From the NCBI RefSeq assembly GCF_900112245.1, contig NZ_FOYX01000003.1, forward strand, positions 669,967-733,966: a stretch of DNA of 64,000 bases. The letters run 5' to 3'. Origin of the DNA: Maribacter stanieri. Its GTDB lineage: Bacteria; Bacteroidota; Bacteroidia; Flavobacteriales; Flavobacteriaceae. Both the position numbers and the translations under genes were made by a program. Under the pieces are notes generated by a model. It was not told the DNA's origin and did not search any database. It worked only from the letters and a program-made list of their open reading frames with translations. Positions 25,240 through 34,110 of the stretch are shown in pieces; position 1 is the stretch's first letter, and every line of letters begins with the position of its first letter.

Positions 25240-26241
25240 TTATACTTTCCAGTCGTTTTTTAAATACGCAAGCGCATCTTCCAAGGCCTTTTTAGAAGGT
25301 TTAGGGTTAAAGCCTAATTCTTCTCTAGAGTTACGAATATCATAGTCTTGTTTTAAACCATAAAACATATCTAGGTAATGTCGCTGCAATAAAGGTTCAT
25401 TACCGGTAAGCTTACTGCTAAATTCCATTAAACCAGCTACACCATACAAAAGCCATTTTGGTACTTTTTTAGGCATTTTTAACTTTAGTTCTGGGTATAG
25501 ATCTGCTGCGATTTTTACACTCTCTTGTAAGGTAGTATGTGTTTCATTCGCTAATATATAGCGCTCGCCATCTCTGCCTTTTGTCATTGCATTGAACATG
25601 CCTAAAGCAACATCTTTTACATCTACCCAATTTAAGGTAACACTAGTATCTACAGGTATTTCTCCATTTAAAACTTGTAGTACCAAATTGTTAGAATAAC
25701 TGAGTTTAAACGCTATAGCACCAACCATTGCAGATGGTAAAACCAATACCGTTCTAATACCGTATTTTTTACCTAAAGCTACCGCTAGTTTATCTGAATC
25801 GTTCTTAGAATTGAAATACCAGTTTCTTCGATCTTTATTATAGCCATTAACTACATTGGCGGGTAGTTTGGTGAAATCTAAACTGGCTACAGAACTTACG
25901 TATACAATATTTTGTACGCCACATTCTTTAGCGACATCAAAAACGTTTTGGGTTCCTTGTAGGTTGTTATCATAAATTTCAGTTTTAGGGTCTTTTGCCC
26001 ACATACTAAAATTTGCCGCTACTGCGTATACATTAGTGACCCCTTCAAATGCCATTCTTAAAGAGGCTTTATCAGTTATATCTGCCTGTACAATCTCACA
26101 GTCCAACCCTTTAAAAGGTGCGGTATTATTCGTATTTCTAACAGTTGTTCTAACTTTTTGATTATTGGCAAGTAATAATCGTATTAAGTTGTTTCCTAAA
26201 TGTCCGGTACCGCCTGTTACTAATGATATCTCGTTGCTCAT
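25240..26241 (-). CDS. NAD-dependent epimerase/dehydratase (dihydroflavonol reductase-like extended SDR)
   Basis: A 333-residue extended SDR with Rossmann motif VTGGTGHLGNNLI (8-20) and catalytic Tyr-x3-Lys seen as WYFNSKND. The central VYVSSVASLDF carries the catalytic Ser. It resembles dihydroflavonol-4-reductase/cinnamoyl-CoA reductase-like enzymes, which reduce carbonyls with NAD(P)H. The substrate is unknown. It lies 63 bp downstream of a Crp-family regulator gene on the same strand and is likely controlled by it. Confidence 0.87.
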   Translation of the reverse strand: MSNEISLVTGGTGHLGNNLIRLLLANNQKVRTTVRNTNNTAPFKGLDCEIVQADITDKASLRMAFEGVTNVYAVAANFSMWAKDPKTEIYDNNLQGTQNVFDVAKECGVQNIVYVSSVASLDFTKLPANVVNGYNKDRRNWYFNSKNDSDKLAVALGKKYGIRTVLVLPSAMVGAIAFKLSYSNNLVLQVLNGEIPVDTSVTLNWVDVKDVALGMFNAMTKGRDGERYILANETHTTLQESVKIAADLYPELKLKMPKKVPKWLLYGVAGLMEFSSKLTGNEPLLQRHYLDMFYGLKQDYDIRNSREELGFNPKPSKKALEDALAYLKNDWKV

Positions 26242-26304
26242 ACTATTTTTGAATTTTGCTTAGGCAAATTTCAGTGACTTTTAATTGGTAAGAAATAACA
26301 TTTG

Positions 26305-26874
26305 TTAGAAAGCGATCTGTTTTCTAATACGACTTAGCGATTGTGGTTCCATTCCTAAAAAGGAAGCGATATTATCTATAGATACGTTTAAAGCTAATGT
26401 TGGATACTGGTTTACAAATTTTTGATACCGCTCTTTTGCGGTTAAAATCTGAAAATCTTTTACACGTTCTAGTTTACAATTTAAATGCTCATTGGTGACT
26501 TCCTTCACAAATATTGCCCAGAAACTGGTCTCTCTTTGTAACAGATCAAAGTCCGGCTTTGCTATTTTTACTAGGGTGGCAGCGGTTACAGTTTCGTAAT
26601 AATCCATTGACGGAGTCTCTGTCATAAAACTCTCTAGCGATGTAAAGAAATCTTGCTCTGCAACGAGATGCTGAACAACTATTTTTCCGTCAATATTCTG
26701 ATATCCCTTTACAATACCGGTATCTAAGAAATAAATATACCGTTCTACTTTTCCTGCTTCTAAGAGAATGGTTTGCGCAGGAACTTCTTCCGACACGGAA
26801 TATTTTTTAATTAGATCAATATCCGTTTGCGAAATGGTTGCTCTTGACCGTATGTAGTTAATTAGATTTTCCAT
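26305..26874 (-). CDS. Crp/Fnr-family transcriptional regulator
   Basis: A 189-residue regulator with a cNMP-binding-type beta-roll (about 20-120; QTILLEAGKVERYIYFLDTG) and a short C-terminal winged helix ending NIASFLGMEPQSLSRIRKQ, the usual form in Bacteroidota. A 17 bp palindrome sits 5 bp upstream of the ATG and may be its own operator. It is probably co-transcribed with the downstream epimerase gene. Confidence 0.88.
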   Translation of the reverse strand: MENLINYIRSRATISQTDIDLIKKYSVSEEVPAQTILLEAGKVERYIYFLDTGIVKGYQNIDGKIVVQHLVAEQDFFTSLESFMTETPSMDYYETVTAATLVKIAKPDFDLLQRETSFWAIFVKEVTNEHLNCKLERVKDFQILTAKERYQKFVNQYPTLALNVSIDNIASFLGMEPQSLSRIRKQIAF

Positions 26875-26879
26875 TGTTG

Positions 26880-26896
26880 AAAACGAAGTTCGTTTT
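26880..26896. promoter_or_regulatory. 17 bp palindrome before Crp-family gene (candidate operator)
   Basis: AAAACGAA, a central G, then TTCGTTTT: a perfect 8+1+8 palindrome, 5 bp upstream of the regulator's start codon on the minus strand. Confidence 0.4.
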
Positions 26897-27016
26897 TTAC
26901 AAATCTCAAAGCAAACACATACAGCCGTACTTCTAATTAGTTATTAACGATGGGCCTAATAATGACTTATTGCTACAATATAAATGGTCTGAGAAGTTTT
27001 TTGGGTGAATTGCTTA

Positions 27017-28204
27017 TTACTTTTTAAAATGATTTTTAACCAAATCCATTAAATCTTCTCCGTGAATATTCTTAGCTATGATGACACCATTTTCATCGAG
27101 AATAAAATTGGCTGGAATTGTACGAACACGAATTTTCTTCAAAAAAGGTGCATCATCTCCCTGCAGATCCGATGCTTGGTGCCAACGATCTGCTCCATCG
27201 CGTTCTGCCGCTGCTTTCCAGCTTGCTTCATCACTTTCTAATGCATAGGCAACTATTTGTAAACCCTGGTCGTAATATTCATCCCATAGCGGTACTAAAA
27301 CTTTACGGTTCTCTAACCTACAAGGAGCACACCATGATGCCCACAAGTCTATAATTGTAAGCTTTTTACCCAATACTTCTTTCAAGTGTAGCGTTTCTTG
27401 TGTTAACATAGGAAGAATGAGATTAGGAAATTCGTCTCCTATTAAAACAGGTAAGTTTTCCGGCTCACTTAATTTACAAAGCTGTTGTACCCAAGGATTA
27501 TTAGATTGTTTTTTATTCCACTTTTCACATTGATTCACTAAAAATTCAGGAACACGTTCATAATCATTCTCTGGACTTACCCATCTTGTCGCTACCAATG
27601 CAGGCAGAAGGTGTTGCGTGGTATCTGCAAAATTCATTAATGCTGTCTTATATTGTAAGATAGCATGTTCTTTTTCTATTAATTCATTGCCTTCTTCTAT
27701 TTGCCAATGCTTTTCTGCAAGATAAGTTTGGTAAGCTTTCGCTTTAATACCCCTTACCTCTAACAAAGCATTATTTATTTCTGAAGGGTTTTCTATTTTA
27801 AAACTCTTTTGAAATTCATCAACCCTAGCTGTAATATGAAGCGGTTCTCTAGATTTTAAAACAATAGGCATATAATTAGCCCTATTAGCATTATCATTTT
27901 GTAAATAATTTCCAGCTTTTCCTGTATGCTGCACGGCTAATTCTAACAATACAGTTTCTTTATTTTTAGGTACGTTGCGGAACTCAAAGCTACCATCGGT
28001 ATCTACTACGGCAGAATCTATGACTTTCCCCAAGTAAGAAGCTGCAACCTGTTGTAACGTTTCAGGTTCAATTAAATAAACTTTTATGTCTTCCTTTTCT
28101 ATACCTTCTAATCTTCCTGATATATCCACAGGAGCATTACAAGCCATCAAGTTAAGACCTATTACAAGAAGGCAGGTTATAATTTTTATGGGTGTTTTTG
28201 ACAT
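27017..28204 (-). CDS. TlpA-like thioredoxin-domain lipoprotein
   Basis: A 395-residue lipoprotein with lipobox near Cys22 (GLNLMAC). The N-terminal half (about 25-130) has a DUF4369-like beta pattern (ISGRLEGIEKEDIKVYL). The C-terminal thioredoxin fold has the active site WASWCAPCRLENRK (about 292-305) and a cis-Pro region TIPANFILDENGVII. It probably works as a periplasmic thiol-disulfide oxidoreductase. It stands alone on the minus strand with about 130-140 bp on each side. Confidence 0.9.
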   Translation of the reverse strand: MSKTPIKIITCLLVIGLNLMACNAPVDISGRLEGIEKEDIKVYLIEPETLQQVAASYLGKVIDSAVVDTDGSFEFRNVPKNKETVLLELAVQHTGKAGNYLQNDNANRANYMPIVLKSREPLHITARVDEFQKSFKIENPSEINNALLEVRGIKAKAYQTYLAEKHWQIEEGNELIEKEHAILQYKTALMNFADTTQHLLPALVATRWVSPENDYERVPEFLVNQCEKWNKKQSNNPWVQQLCKLSEPENLPVLIGDEFPNLILPMLTQETLHLKEVLGKKLTIIDLWASWCAPCRLENRKVLVPLWDEYYDQGLQIVAYALESDEASWKAAAERDGADRWHQASDLQGDDAPFLKKIRVRTIPANFILDENGVIIAKNIHGEDLMDLVKNHFKK

Positions 28205-28333
28205 TAGTTTGTATTCTGTAGAAATTTAATAGCTCAATTCCCTGATATCGTATTTATTCTTGTTTCATTAAATCTAATTTCAATTTACCTTTTGGATGTT
28301 TGTAATACTGGCAACTATTTATTTGAGATACGT

Positions 28334-28738
28334 TCACTTCTTACTTTTCAAGGTAATTGTAATTATATCTAAAAACAATCTCAGAATAGAAAATAGCAGT
28401 ATACCTAAAAATAGCATGAACAGAAAGAATGTAAAATAATGTTCTGTACTAAGAAAGTAATCTATGGATTTTATCATAACATAATAGATTCCACATAATG
28501 AAACATAAGAAATTATAAATACACTTTGTGATATCTTTCTTTCAACAATTAATTGTTTAATGTAATTGGAAAATGAATAGGAAGAGAATACGTTCAATAT
28601 CATTATAAATACAAATAGTACTATAAAATAACCAGAGCCTATTTTATAATTCAAGACTTTACGTGCGTCTAAAATAATAGCGATTACAATTGAAATCGTA
28701 AACAGGTACAATGCTATTTTTAGGCAAGGGTTTTTCAT
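28334..28738 (-). CDS. Small four-helix membrane protein, unknown
   Basis: A 134-residue protein with four predicted membrane helices (about 10-25, 33-53, 72-90 and 98-125). It starts 4 bp after the thiD stop and so is likely the last gene of the thiamine salvage operon. I do not recognise the family. Its position could suggest a link to thiamine precursor handling, but it is too small to be a recognised vitamin transporter, and chance placement is equally possible. Confidence 0.7.
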   Translation of the reverse strand: MKNPCLKIALYLFTISIVIAIILDARKVLNYKIGSGYFIVLFVFIMILNVFSSYSFSNYIKQLIVERKISQSVFIISYVSLCGIYYVMIKSIDYFLSTEHYFTFFLFMLFLGILLFSILRLFLDIITITLKSKK

Positions 28739-28742
28739 TTAA

Positions 28743-29555
28743 TTATAACCCAAAATGATTAATAGGTCCGTTGCCTTGACCTAAGGTTTTATGTTTGCCA
28801 GCTACAATTGCCTTATTGACATAGTTGCAACCTTTTGTAATAGCACTAAGCATAGGTTCTCCTAAACTTAAATAAGCGGCAATGCTTGAAGAAAGGCTAC
28901 AACCCGTACCGTGAGTATTGTCTGTATGTACTCTTGGGTTTGTTATAATGCTTACTTCTCCTGTGTTATTATCATAAAATACATCGGTCATTATGATGGT
29001 ATAGTCATTTATATGTCCGCCTTTTAACAATACAGAAGTTTGAAACTGTTCTCCGATGCTCTTTGCCATGACTTGCATATTATCTTGAGTGATAGCTTTG
29101 TCAATCAACAGTTCTGCTTCAGGAATATTAGGAGTGATCAAACTTACTTTTGGTAATAAATTCTTTAAACAAGCAATGGCATCATCGGTAATTAATTTAT
29201 GTCCGGATGTGGTCACCATCACAGGATCTAGAACTATGTTATTGAGTCCGTATTCACCTAATTTATCCTGAACTACTTTTATCACTTCACAAGAATGCAG
29301 CATGCCGATTTTAACCGCACCGAATTGAATATCGCTAAGTACGGCATCTAATTGTTTTTCTATATGAGAAATAGGTATGGCGTGTATATCTGTGACTCCT
29401 AAAGTATTCTGTGCGGTAGTTGCTGTAATTACCGTAGCGGCATAAGCTCCGCAGGCACTAATGCTTTTAATATCTGCTTGTATACCTGCACAACCACCAG
29501 AATCGCTTCCGGCGATGGACAAGACACTGTTGTAGGGTGTTTTTATATCTTCCAT
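28743..29555 (-). CDS. thiD: Hydroxymethylpyrimidine/phosphomethylpyrimidine kinase
   Basis: A 270-residue ribokinase-fold enzyme with SIAGSDSGGCAGIQADIKS (13-31), LDPVMVTTSGHKLI and the C-terminal anion hole DNTHGTGCSLSSSIAAYL. It phosphorylates HMP and HMP-phosphate to HMP-PP, the pyrimidine substrate of ThiE. It overlaps tenA by 13 bp, so it is part of the compact thiM-thiE-tenA-thiD salvage operon. Normal length and motifs complete. Confidence 0.96.
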   Translation of the reverse strand: MEDIKTPYNSVLSIAGSDSGGCAGIQADIKSISACGAYAATVITATTAQNTLGVTDIHAIPISHIEKQLDAVLSDIQFGAVKIGMLHSCEVIKVVQDKLGEYGLNNIVLDPVMVTTSGHKLITDDAIACLKNLLPKVSLITPNIPEAELLIDKAITQDNMQVMAKSIGEQFQTSVLLKGGHINDYTIIMTDVFYDNNTGEVSIITNPRVHTDNTHGTGCSLSSSIAAYLSLGEPMLSAITKGCNYVNKAIVAGKHKTLGQGNGPINHFGL

Positions 29556-30196
29556 GCTTCTTTATTATAGGCGCTATCCCAAAACATCCACTCTAATTTT
29601 GATGCTTTTACGAAAGCTTCTTCCATCTTTTGCAATACATCATCAGATGCATTTGCAGCGTATGTATTGGTAATCGCTATAGCTTGGCTAACCGAAGCAG
29701 CAAAGGCCTCGCCACCGTAAGTATCTATCCAACTTTGATAGGTGTTATCGTCTTTATTGGTCTGGTTTGCCTGTATGTAATCTCCAATTTCTTTGTAAAT
29801 GGTAAAACAAGGTAGTACAGCTGCCAATGCTTCTTCTACCGAATGATTCGTAACGATACGACTCAAGTAACTTGTATACAGTTCACAAGTAGGAGAGGGC
29901 TCGTATGCTAACTGATTATCTTTTAGAAAAATTTGATGCAGCGCGTTCTCAACATTGATAATCCCTGTAGCGGAATCTAGAAAAAACTGGGTATCATCTT
30001 CATGCCCGCATTTGATAGCCACAGTTGCCAATACCTTTTTATATTCCGCAAGGTACATCGCATCTTGATTGATATAAAACTGAAAAACATCGGATGGGAG
30101 CGTACCGTTCATCAACTCTGTAATGAAGGGTTGTTTTTTGATGGCTTCCAGAATATGATCCGTTTTTTCTCTTGCTAGTTGGTACCAGTCTTGCAT
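29543..30196 (-). CDS. tenA: TenA-type aminopyrimidine aminohydrolase / thiaminase II
   Basis: A 217-residue all-helical TenA protein. The active-site Cys130 lies in AAVLPCFTIYKEIG and the conserved Glu202 in KLEWMFWDSAY; DQDAMYLAEY-like residues at 44-52 complete the pocket. It converts degraded thiamine pyrimidine (aminomethyl-HMP) back to HMP. It overlaps thiE by 22 bp and thiD by 13 bp. This supports a salvage operon, and no thiC or thiG is seen in the window. Confidence 0.95.
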   Translation of the reverse strand: MQDWYQLAREKTDHILEAIKKQPFITELMNGTLPSDVFQFYINQDAMYLAEYKKVLATVAIKCGHEDDTQFFLDSATGIINVENALHQIFLKDNQLAYEPSPTCELYTSYLSRIVTNHSVEEALAAVLPCFTIYKEIGDYIQANQTNKDDNTYQSWIDTYGGEAFAASVSQAIAITNTYAANASDDVLQKMEEAFVKASKLEWMFWDSAYNKEAWKI

Positions 30197-30816
30197 AATA
30201 TATTTTTAAGTTCTCTTGATGCTTCTTCAGGATTATCTGCCTTAGAAATTGCCGATACTATGGCGATTCCGTCTGCTCCATGACCCATCAAATCTCTTGT
30301 GTTGTTTTTGTTAATTCCGCCAATACAAACAATTGGTTTTGCATATAATTGGCGTATTTCTTTCAATCCGGCAATACCTAATGGTTTTGCTAAATCGGTT
30401 GTTTTTGTATTCGTAGAAAAAATAGGGGAGATGCCAATATAATCTGCTGCCTGAGCATTAGGCTGCTCGGCTTGTTCTTTATTACTTACCGATAGTCCAA
30501 TAATCTTACTATTACCTAATAATATACGTGCAACGGCATAAGGCATATCTGTCTGACCAATATGTACACCGTCTGCATCTATAGCCAAAGCAATATCCAA
30601 TCGATCATTAATAAGCAATGGAGTATTATATTTCTCACAGATTTCTTTACACCGTAATGCACGCTGGTAAAAAGTCTGTGTATCGCACGTTTTCTCCCGT
30701 AACTGAATAATAGTAGCTCCGCCTTTTAAGCTGGCTTCCAGAATATGGAAAAAGCTATTATCATCTTTTATGCTGTCATCGGTAACATACATTAAAGCGT
30801 AGTCTACTTTAGGCAT
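30175..30816 (-). CDS. thiE: Thiamine-phosphate synthase
   Basis: A 213-residue TIM-barrel enzyme with GATIIQLREKTCDT (pyrophosphate and HMP-PP binding), LLINDRLDIALAIDADGVHIGQ, IGLSVSN, DYIGISPIFSTNTKTT and CIGGINKNN. It joins HMP-PP with thiazole phosphate to form thiamine phosphate. It overlaps thiM by 8 bp and tenA by 22 bp. Complete. Confidence 0.96.
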   Translation of the reverse strand: MPKVDYALMYVTDDSIKDDNSFFHILEASLKGGATIIQLREKTCDTQTFYQRALRCKEICEKYNTPLLINDRLDIALAIDADGVHIGQTDMPYAVARILLGNSKIIGLSVSNKEQAEQPNAQAADYIGISPIFSTNTKTTDLAKPLGIAGLKEIRQLYAKPIVCIGGINKNNTRDLMGHGADGIAIVSAISKADNPEEASRELKNILCKTGTN

Positions 30817-31600
30817 TTGTTTTCACTTTAGCTGCTAAAACATCTGGAGAAATTTCATATAAACAATCAATAAAGTTCATCTGAAAACTACCAGGACCTG
30901 AAGATTTTTCATTTGCTAAATCTCCTGCTACGCCCATAATTGCCATTGCCGCAGTTGCTGCCAAATGCGCATTTTCTTCCACACCTAAACATGCACCTAC
31001 AATAGCAGTTGCCGTACAACCCATACCTGTAATTTTTGCCATCATAGGGTTGCCATTTTCTATTTTACTAACAATATCTCTGGTTATGATGTAATCGGTT
31101 TCACCACTAATAACAACGGTGTTATTGTATTTCTTAGCCAAAAGTGTAACGCCTTCAATAGCATCTTGAGTATCCATTGTACTATCTACACCTTTTGTAG
31201 AATTGGTCAATTTTGCCAATGCCATAATCTCAGAAGCATTACCACGAATTACATTGGGTGTGGCAGCTTTCATAATCATTTGGGCAACTTCTGTTCTATA
31301 TGCAGATGCACCAACGCCAACTGGATCAAATACAAATGGCGTATTGGTTTTCTTTGCTTGCTCTGCAGCCAAGAGCATACTTTCTACCCATTTCTCACTT
31401 AACGTTCCCATATTAATAACAAGAGAGGAAGAAATGGTTACAATATCCTCAACCTCTTCAATAGCATGCGCCATTACAGGTGATGCGCCAACGGCTAACA
31501 ATGCATTTGCTGTGTTGTTCATTACCACGTAATTGGTAATATTATGTACTAGTGGGCTCTTGGTTCTAATTTGGTTTAATACGGAGGCAAAACTGCTCAT
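30809..31600 (-). CDS. thiM: Hydroxyethylthiazole kinase
   Basis: A 263-residue ribokinase-like enzyme with SPLVHNITNYVVMNNTAN (14-31), FDPVGVGAS and the anion-hole motif ITGMGCTATAIVGACL. It phosphorylates 4-methyl-5-hydroxyethylthiazole in thiamine salvage. It is first in the operon. I looked for a TPP riboswitch in the 210 bp upstream and found no CUGAGA or other THI-box core, so control may be by another route. Confidence 0.96.
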   Translation of the reverse strand: MSSFASVLNQIRTKSPLVHNITNYVVMNNTANALLAVGASPVMAHAIEEVEDIVTISSSLVINMGTLSEKWVESMLLAAEQAKKTNTPFVFDPVGVGASAYRTEVAQMIMKAATPNVIRGNASEIMALAKLTNSTKGVDSTMDTQDAIEGVTLLAKKYNNTVVISGETDYIITRDIVSKIENGNPMMAKITGMGCTATAIVGACLGVEENAHLAATAAMAIMGVAGDLANEKSSGPGSFQMNFIDCLYEISPDVLAAKVKTNA

Positions 31601-31810
31601 TGTAATAATTAAATTTATGTTGGTTGATTTATTTTAAACTGAATCAACTAAGTTCGATAATTTCAAAAAAATAGAAAACAATATCTTGTTACCATTGTGA
31701 TAAGTTATTAACGTTGTATAATAAATTCAAGTAAAATAAAGCCATTGATATTCCGTTAGCTTCTTCAGAATGGTTCACGTAAATTCGGACTAGTTAGAAT
31801 AGCATTTAGT

Positions 31811-32833
31811 ATGAAAAATATAGGAAAGAGTGTTTGTTTCATTTTAGCGATAATCTCAATGGCGTGTTCATCTAGTGATGATGCCACTGTAACTCCTCCA
31901 GTTGAAGCAATCCCTGAAGAGATAGCACCTGTAGAAACCTTAGATTTTGTAAATGCAGAGTTTGTTGCAGATATGCCTGTATCTCAATTTAATACGAGCT
32001 TTGTATATGATGATAAAATTTATGCTACAGCTGAAGATGAGACCTATGCTTTTGATATTGGATCAAAAACTTGGAGTCTATTAACCACAGATACAGATAC
32101 TCCAAAGACAACTTTTGATATCGGTTTAAATTTTATACGTGATGGAAAATGGTATCGATTAATTAGGAAAGGACTTTTTGTATTTGATTTTGAATTAAAT
32201 GATTGGGAGGTCATTAAATCATTTCCTTTATCAGATTTAATATATTCTATACAAGGGTATTACGTAGAAGCTGAAAATGCTGTTTATGTCTTAGACCAAA
32301 TAAACCGAGCGGAAATCATCTACAAGTATGATCTTTTAACTAATGAATTAATGGAACACTCAACTTTTGATAATAATGCCGGCTGGTATCCCATACCTGA
32401 AAATGCATTTATAATAAACGATACGCGATATGTAGCTCATTTGAATGATTGGGAGGATATGGAAATATCTAAATTCAATGAAGATTACACGGTTTTTGAA
32501 ACCATAAATGTATTAGAAACCGAAAACTATTTAGACGAAGGTGTTGCTTGCCAATTTGGTGATTATATCATTTTTGGATTAGGAGGAGTCCCTACAGGTG
32601 ATGCCAATGGAAATATTACAAGAGATCCTTCAACGTTGAATTTTCATTACTATAATACAATTACGGATACCTTTGGTACTATGAACACCCCTTTTTACGA
32701 AAGTTGCAGAGATGCTCAATTAGTTACCTATAACAACGAATATTATCTAATTGGCGGACTTACTATAACTAATAACCGAACCGAATTTAGAAGTACTATT
32801 GAGAAGCTACAATTTGAAATTATAGCTCCTTAA
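31811..32833 (+). CDS. Beta-propeller (Kelch-like) lipoprotein
   Basis: A 340-residue lipoprotein with lipobox Cys20 (ISMACSS). The mature part consists of repeated short beta-blade units with YDDKIYATAEDETYAFD, NFIRDGKWYRLIRKGLFVFD and EYYLIGGL, the Kelch or galactose-oxidase-propeller style. No catalytic residues are recognisable; a surface binding role is plausible. It stands between the thiamine operon (divergent) and the PL7 alginate lyase gene (convergent). Confidence 0.8.
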   Translation: MKNIGKSVCFILAIISMACSSSDDATVTPPVEAIPEEIAPVETLDFVNAEFVADMPVSQFNTSFVYDDKIYATAEDETYAFDIGSKTWSLLTTDTDTPKTTFDIGLNFIRDGKWYRLIRKGLFVFDFELNDWEVIKSFPLSDLIYSIQGYYVEAENAVYVLDQINRAEIIYKYDLLTNELMEHSTFDNNAGWYPIPENAFIINDTRYVAHLNDWEDMEISKFNEDYTVFETINVLETENYLDEGVACQFGDYIIFGLGGVPTGDANGNITRDPSTLNFHYYNTITDTFGTMNTPFYESCRDAQLVTYNNEYYLIGGLTITNNRTEFRSTIEKLQFEIIAP

Positions 32834-32874
32834 ATAGTTAACATGTAAAAAAATGCTTCTGTTTTGTGACTGAA

Positions 32875-33981
32875 TTAATCATTTTTCGTGAAATAGCCTT
32901 CGTTAGATACGGCTGCATCACTAACCGATATGCTCGCGGTTTTAAACCAAACTTCTGCATAGTTACCATCTGCATATTGTTTTTGAATATCACCACCATG
33001 GGTCTCGGCACCTGAGCACCAGTTTTTATTTATTTCTGGAGATTTACCATTTGTTTGGTTGTAAGCTCCCAGCTTAAAAAAACAACCTTCGCCAGTGTAC
33101 GCTTCTTTACGTTCTACACCATCTTGACCAATAGGGAAAAATAATTTTCTGGTTTGCTCTGGAATACTAGCTTTCGTAGCATATTCAGATTCCACTAAGT
33201 TTTTTGTAAAGGTTTTGGTCTCATGTCCGTCACTCATAAACTTCAAGCTCATGATTCCGTCTTGTACAACAACTTCATAGCTGAATTCTTCACCTAAAGC
33301 AATACCGTCTTCAGGCTCCGCCGGATAAGTGTTTTCACCAGTACCGACAACCGAAAAATCATTACCCCAAACAGCACTAGAGTAATCCCATCTTTTGGCA
33401 TTATCCTCGCCAGCCGTATTAATTTCGTAATGCCAGAAAACAGAACCTTTTGTCTGCCCTGGATATTTTTTATAGAATATTTTCAATGGCTCATTCTCAA
33501 AGGCATCTGCACTATGAATTTGACCAACCACAACGGCATGTGTCGCTGCAACGCGAGCATCGCCCGTAGCAGATACATTCATAACTTTTAAAGTAGCGGT
33601 TAATTTATCATCTGCTGTTTTTGGGAACCATTTTTTAGTCTGGGCTAATTCCGTCCTCGTATTATTAGAGGTACCGTGGGTATCACCTCCATTCGGAGCT
33701 TTAAAAACCACCCAATTCTCACCACCTTCATTTACAGTATAAAAGAAGTCTTTGTTCTCAAAATTATTGGCAATTCCTGCGTTGGAACCATCACCCAATA
33801 TCAACTTCCAATTATCAAAAAAGGGAATGACATCGCTGGCATAAACCGTTTTATCCAATTGTTCTTCAACAGAACCATTCTCAGTTGCTGAATCTACTTT
33901 TTTATTAGTGTTCTTACAGCTATTAAATGACAGACCTAACACTAAAAGAGAAGCTACTAATGTGATTGTATTTTTATTCAT
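32875..33981 (-). CDS. Polysaccharide lyase family 7 (alginate lyase) lipoprotein
   Basis: A 368-residue lipoprotein (lipobox Cys22, LSFNSC). The three PL7 active-site motifs are present: RTELAQ (109-114), QIH (154-156) and FFKLGAYNQ (301-309). The enzyme cleaves alginate by beta-elimination, at the cell surface if the lipoprotein is exported. It lies alone, without a SusC/SusD pair in the window, so it is not inside a visible polysaccharide utilisation locus. Endo or exo mode and M/G preference cannot be told. Confidence 0.93.
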   Translation of the reverse strand: MNKNTITLVASLLVLGLSFNSCKNTNKKVDSATENGSVEEQLDKTVYASDVIPFFDNWKLILGDGSNAGIANNFENKDFFYTVNEGGENWVVFKAPNGGDTHGTSNNTRTELAQTKKWFPKTADDKLTATLKVMNVSATGDARVAATHAVVVGQIHSADAFENEPLKIFYKKYPGQTKGSVFWHYEINTAGEDNAKRWDYSSAVWGNDFSVVGTGENTYPAEPEDGIALGEEFSYEVVVQDGIMSLKFMSDGHETKTFTKNLVESEYATKASIPEQTRKLFFPIGQDGVERKEAYTGEGCFFKLGAYNQTNGKSPEINKNWCSGAETHGGDIQKQYADGNYAEVWFKTASISVSDAAVSNEGYFTKND

Positions 33982-34110
33982 TTTTCTTATTATATAGGGG
34001 GATAAGTTATGAATAGTTTTGTCATTTTAACAGTTATAGCTTAAAAATTACATAACGGGTACAAGTGATTATGTTTGTAATATTCAGTTAATAAATATAA
34101 ACAATTGGAA

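Noticed and set aside
31601..31810. TPP riboswitch before thiM
   Set aside because: No CUGAGA core or pairing elements could be found by eye on the minus strand.
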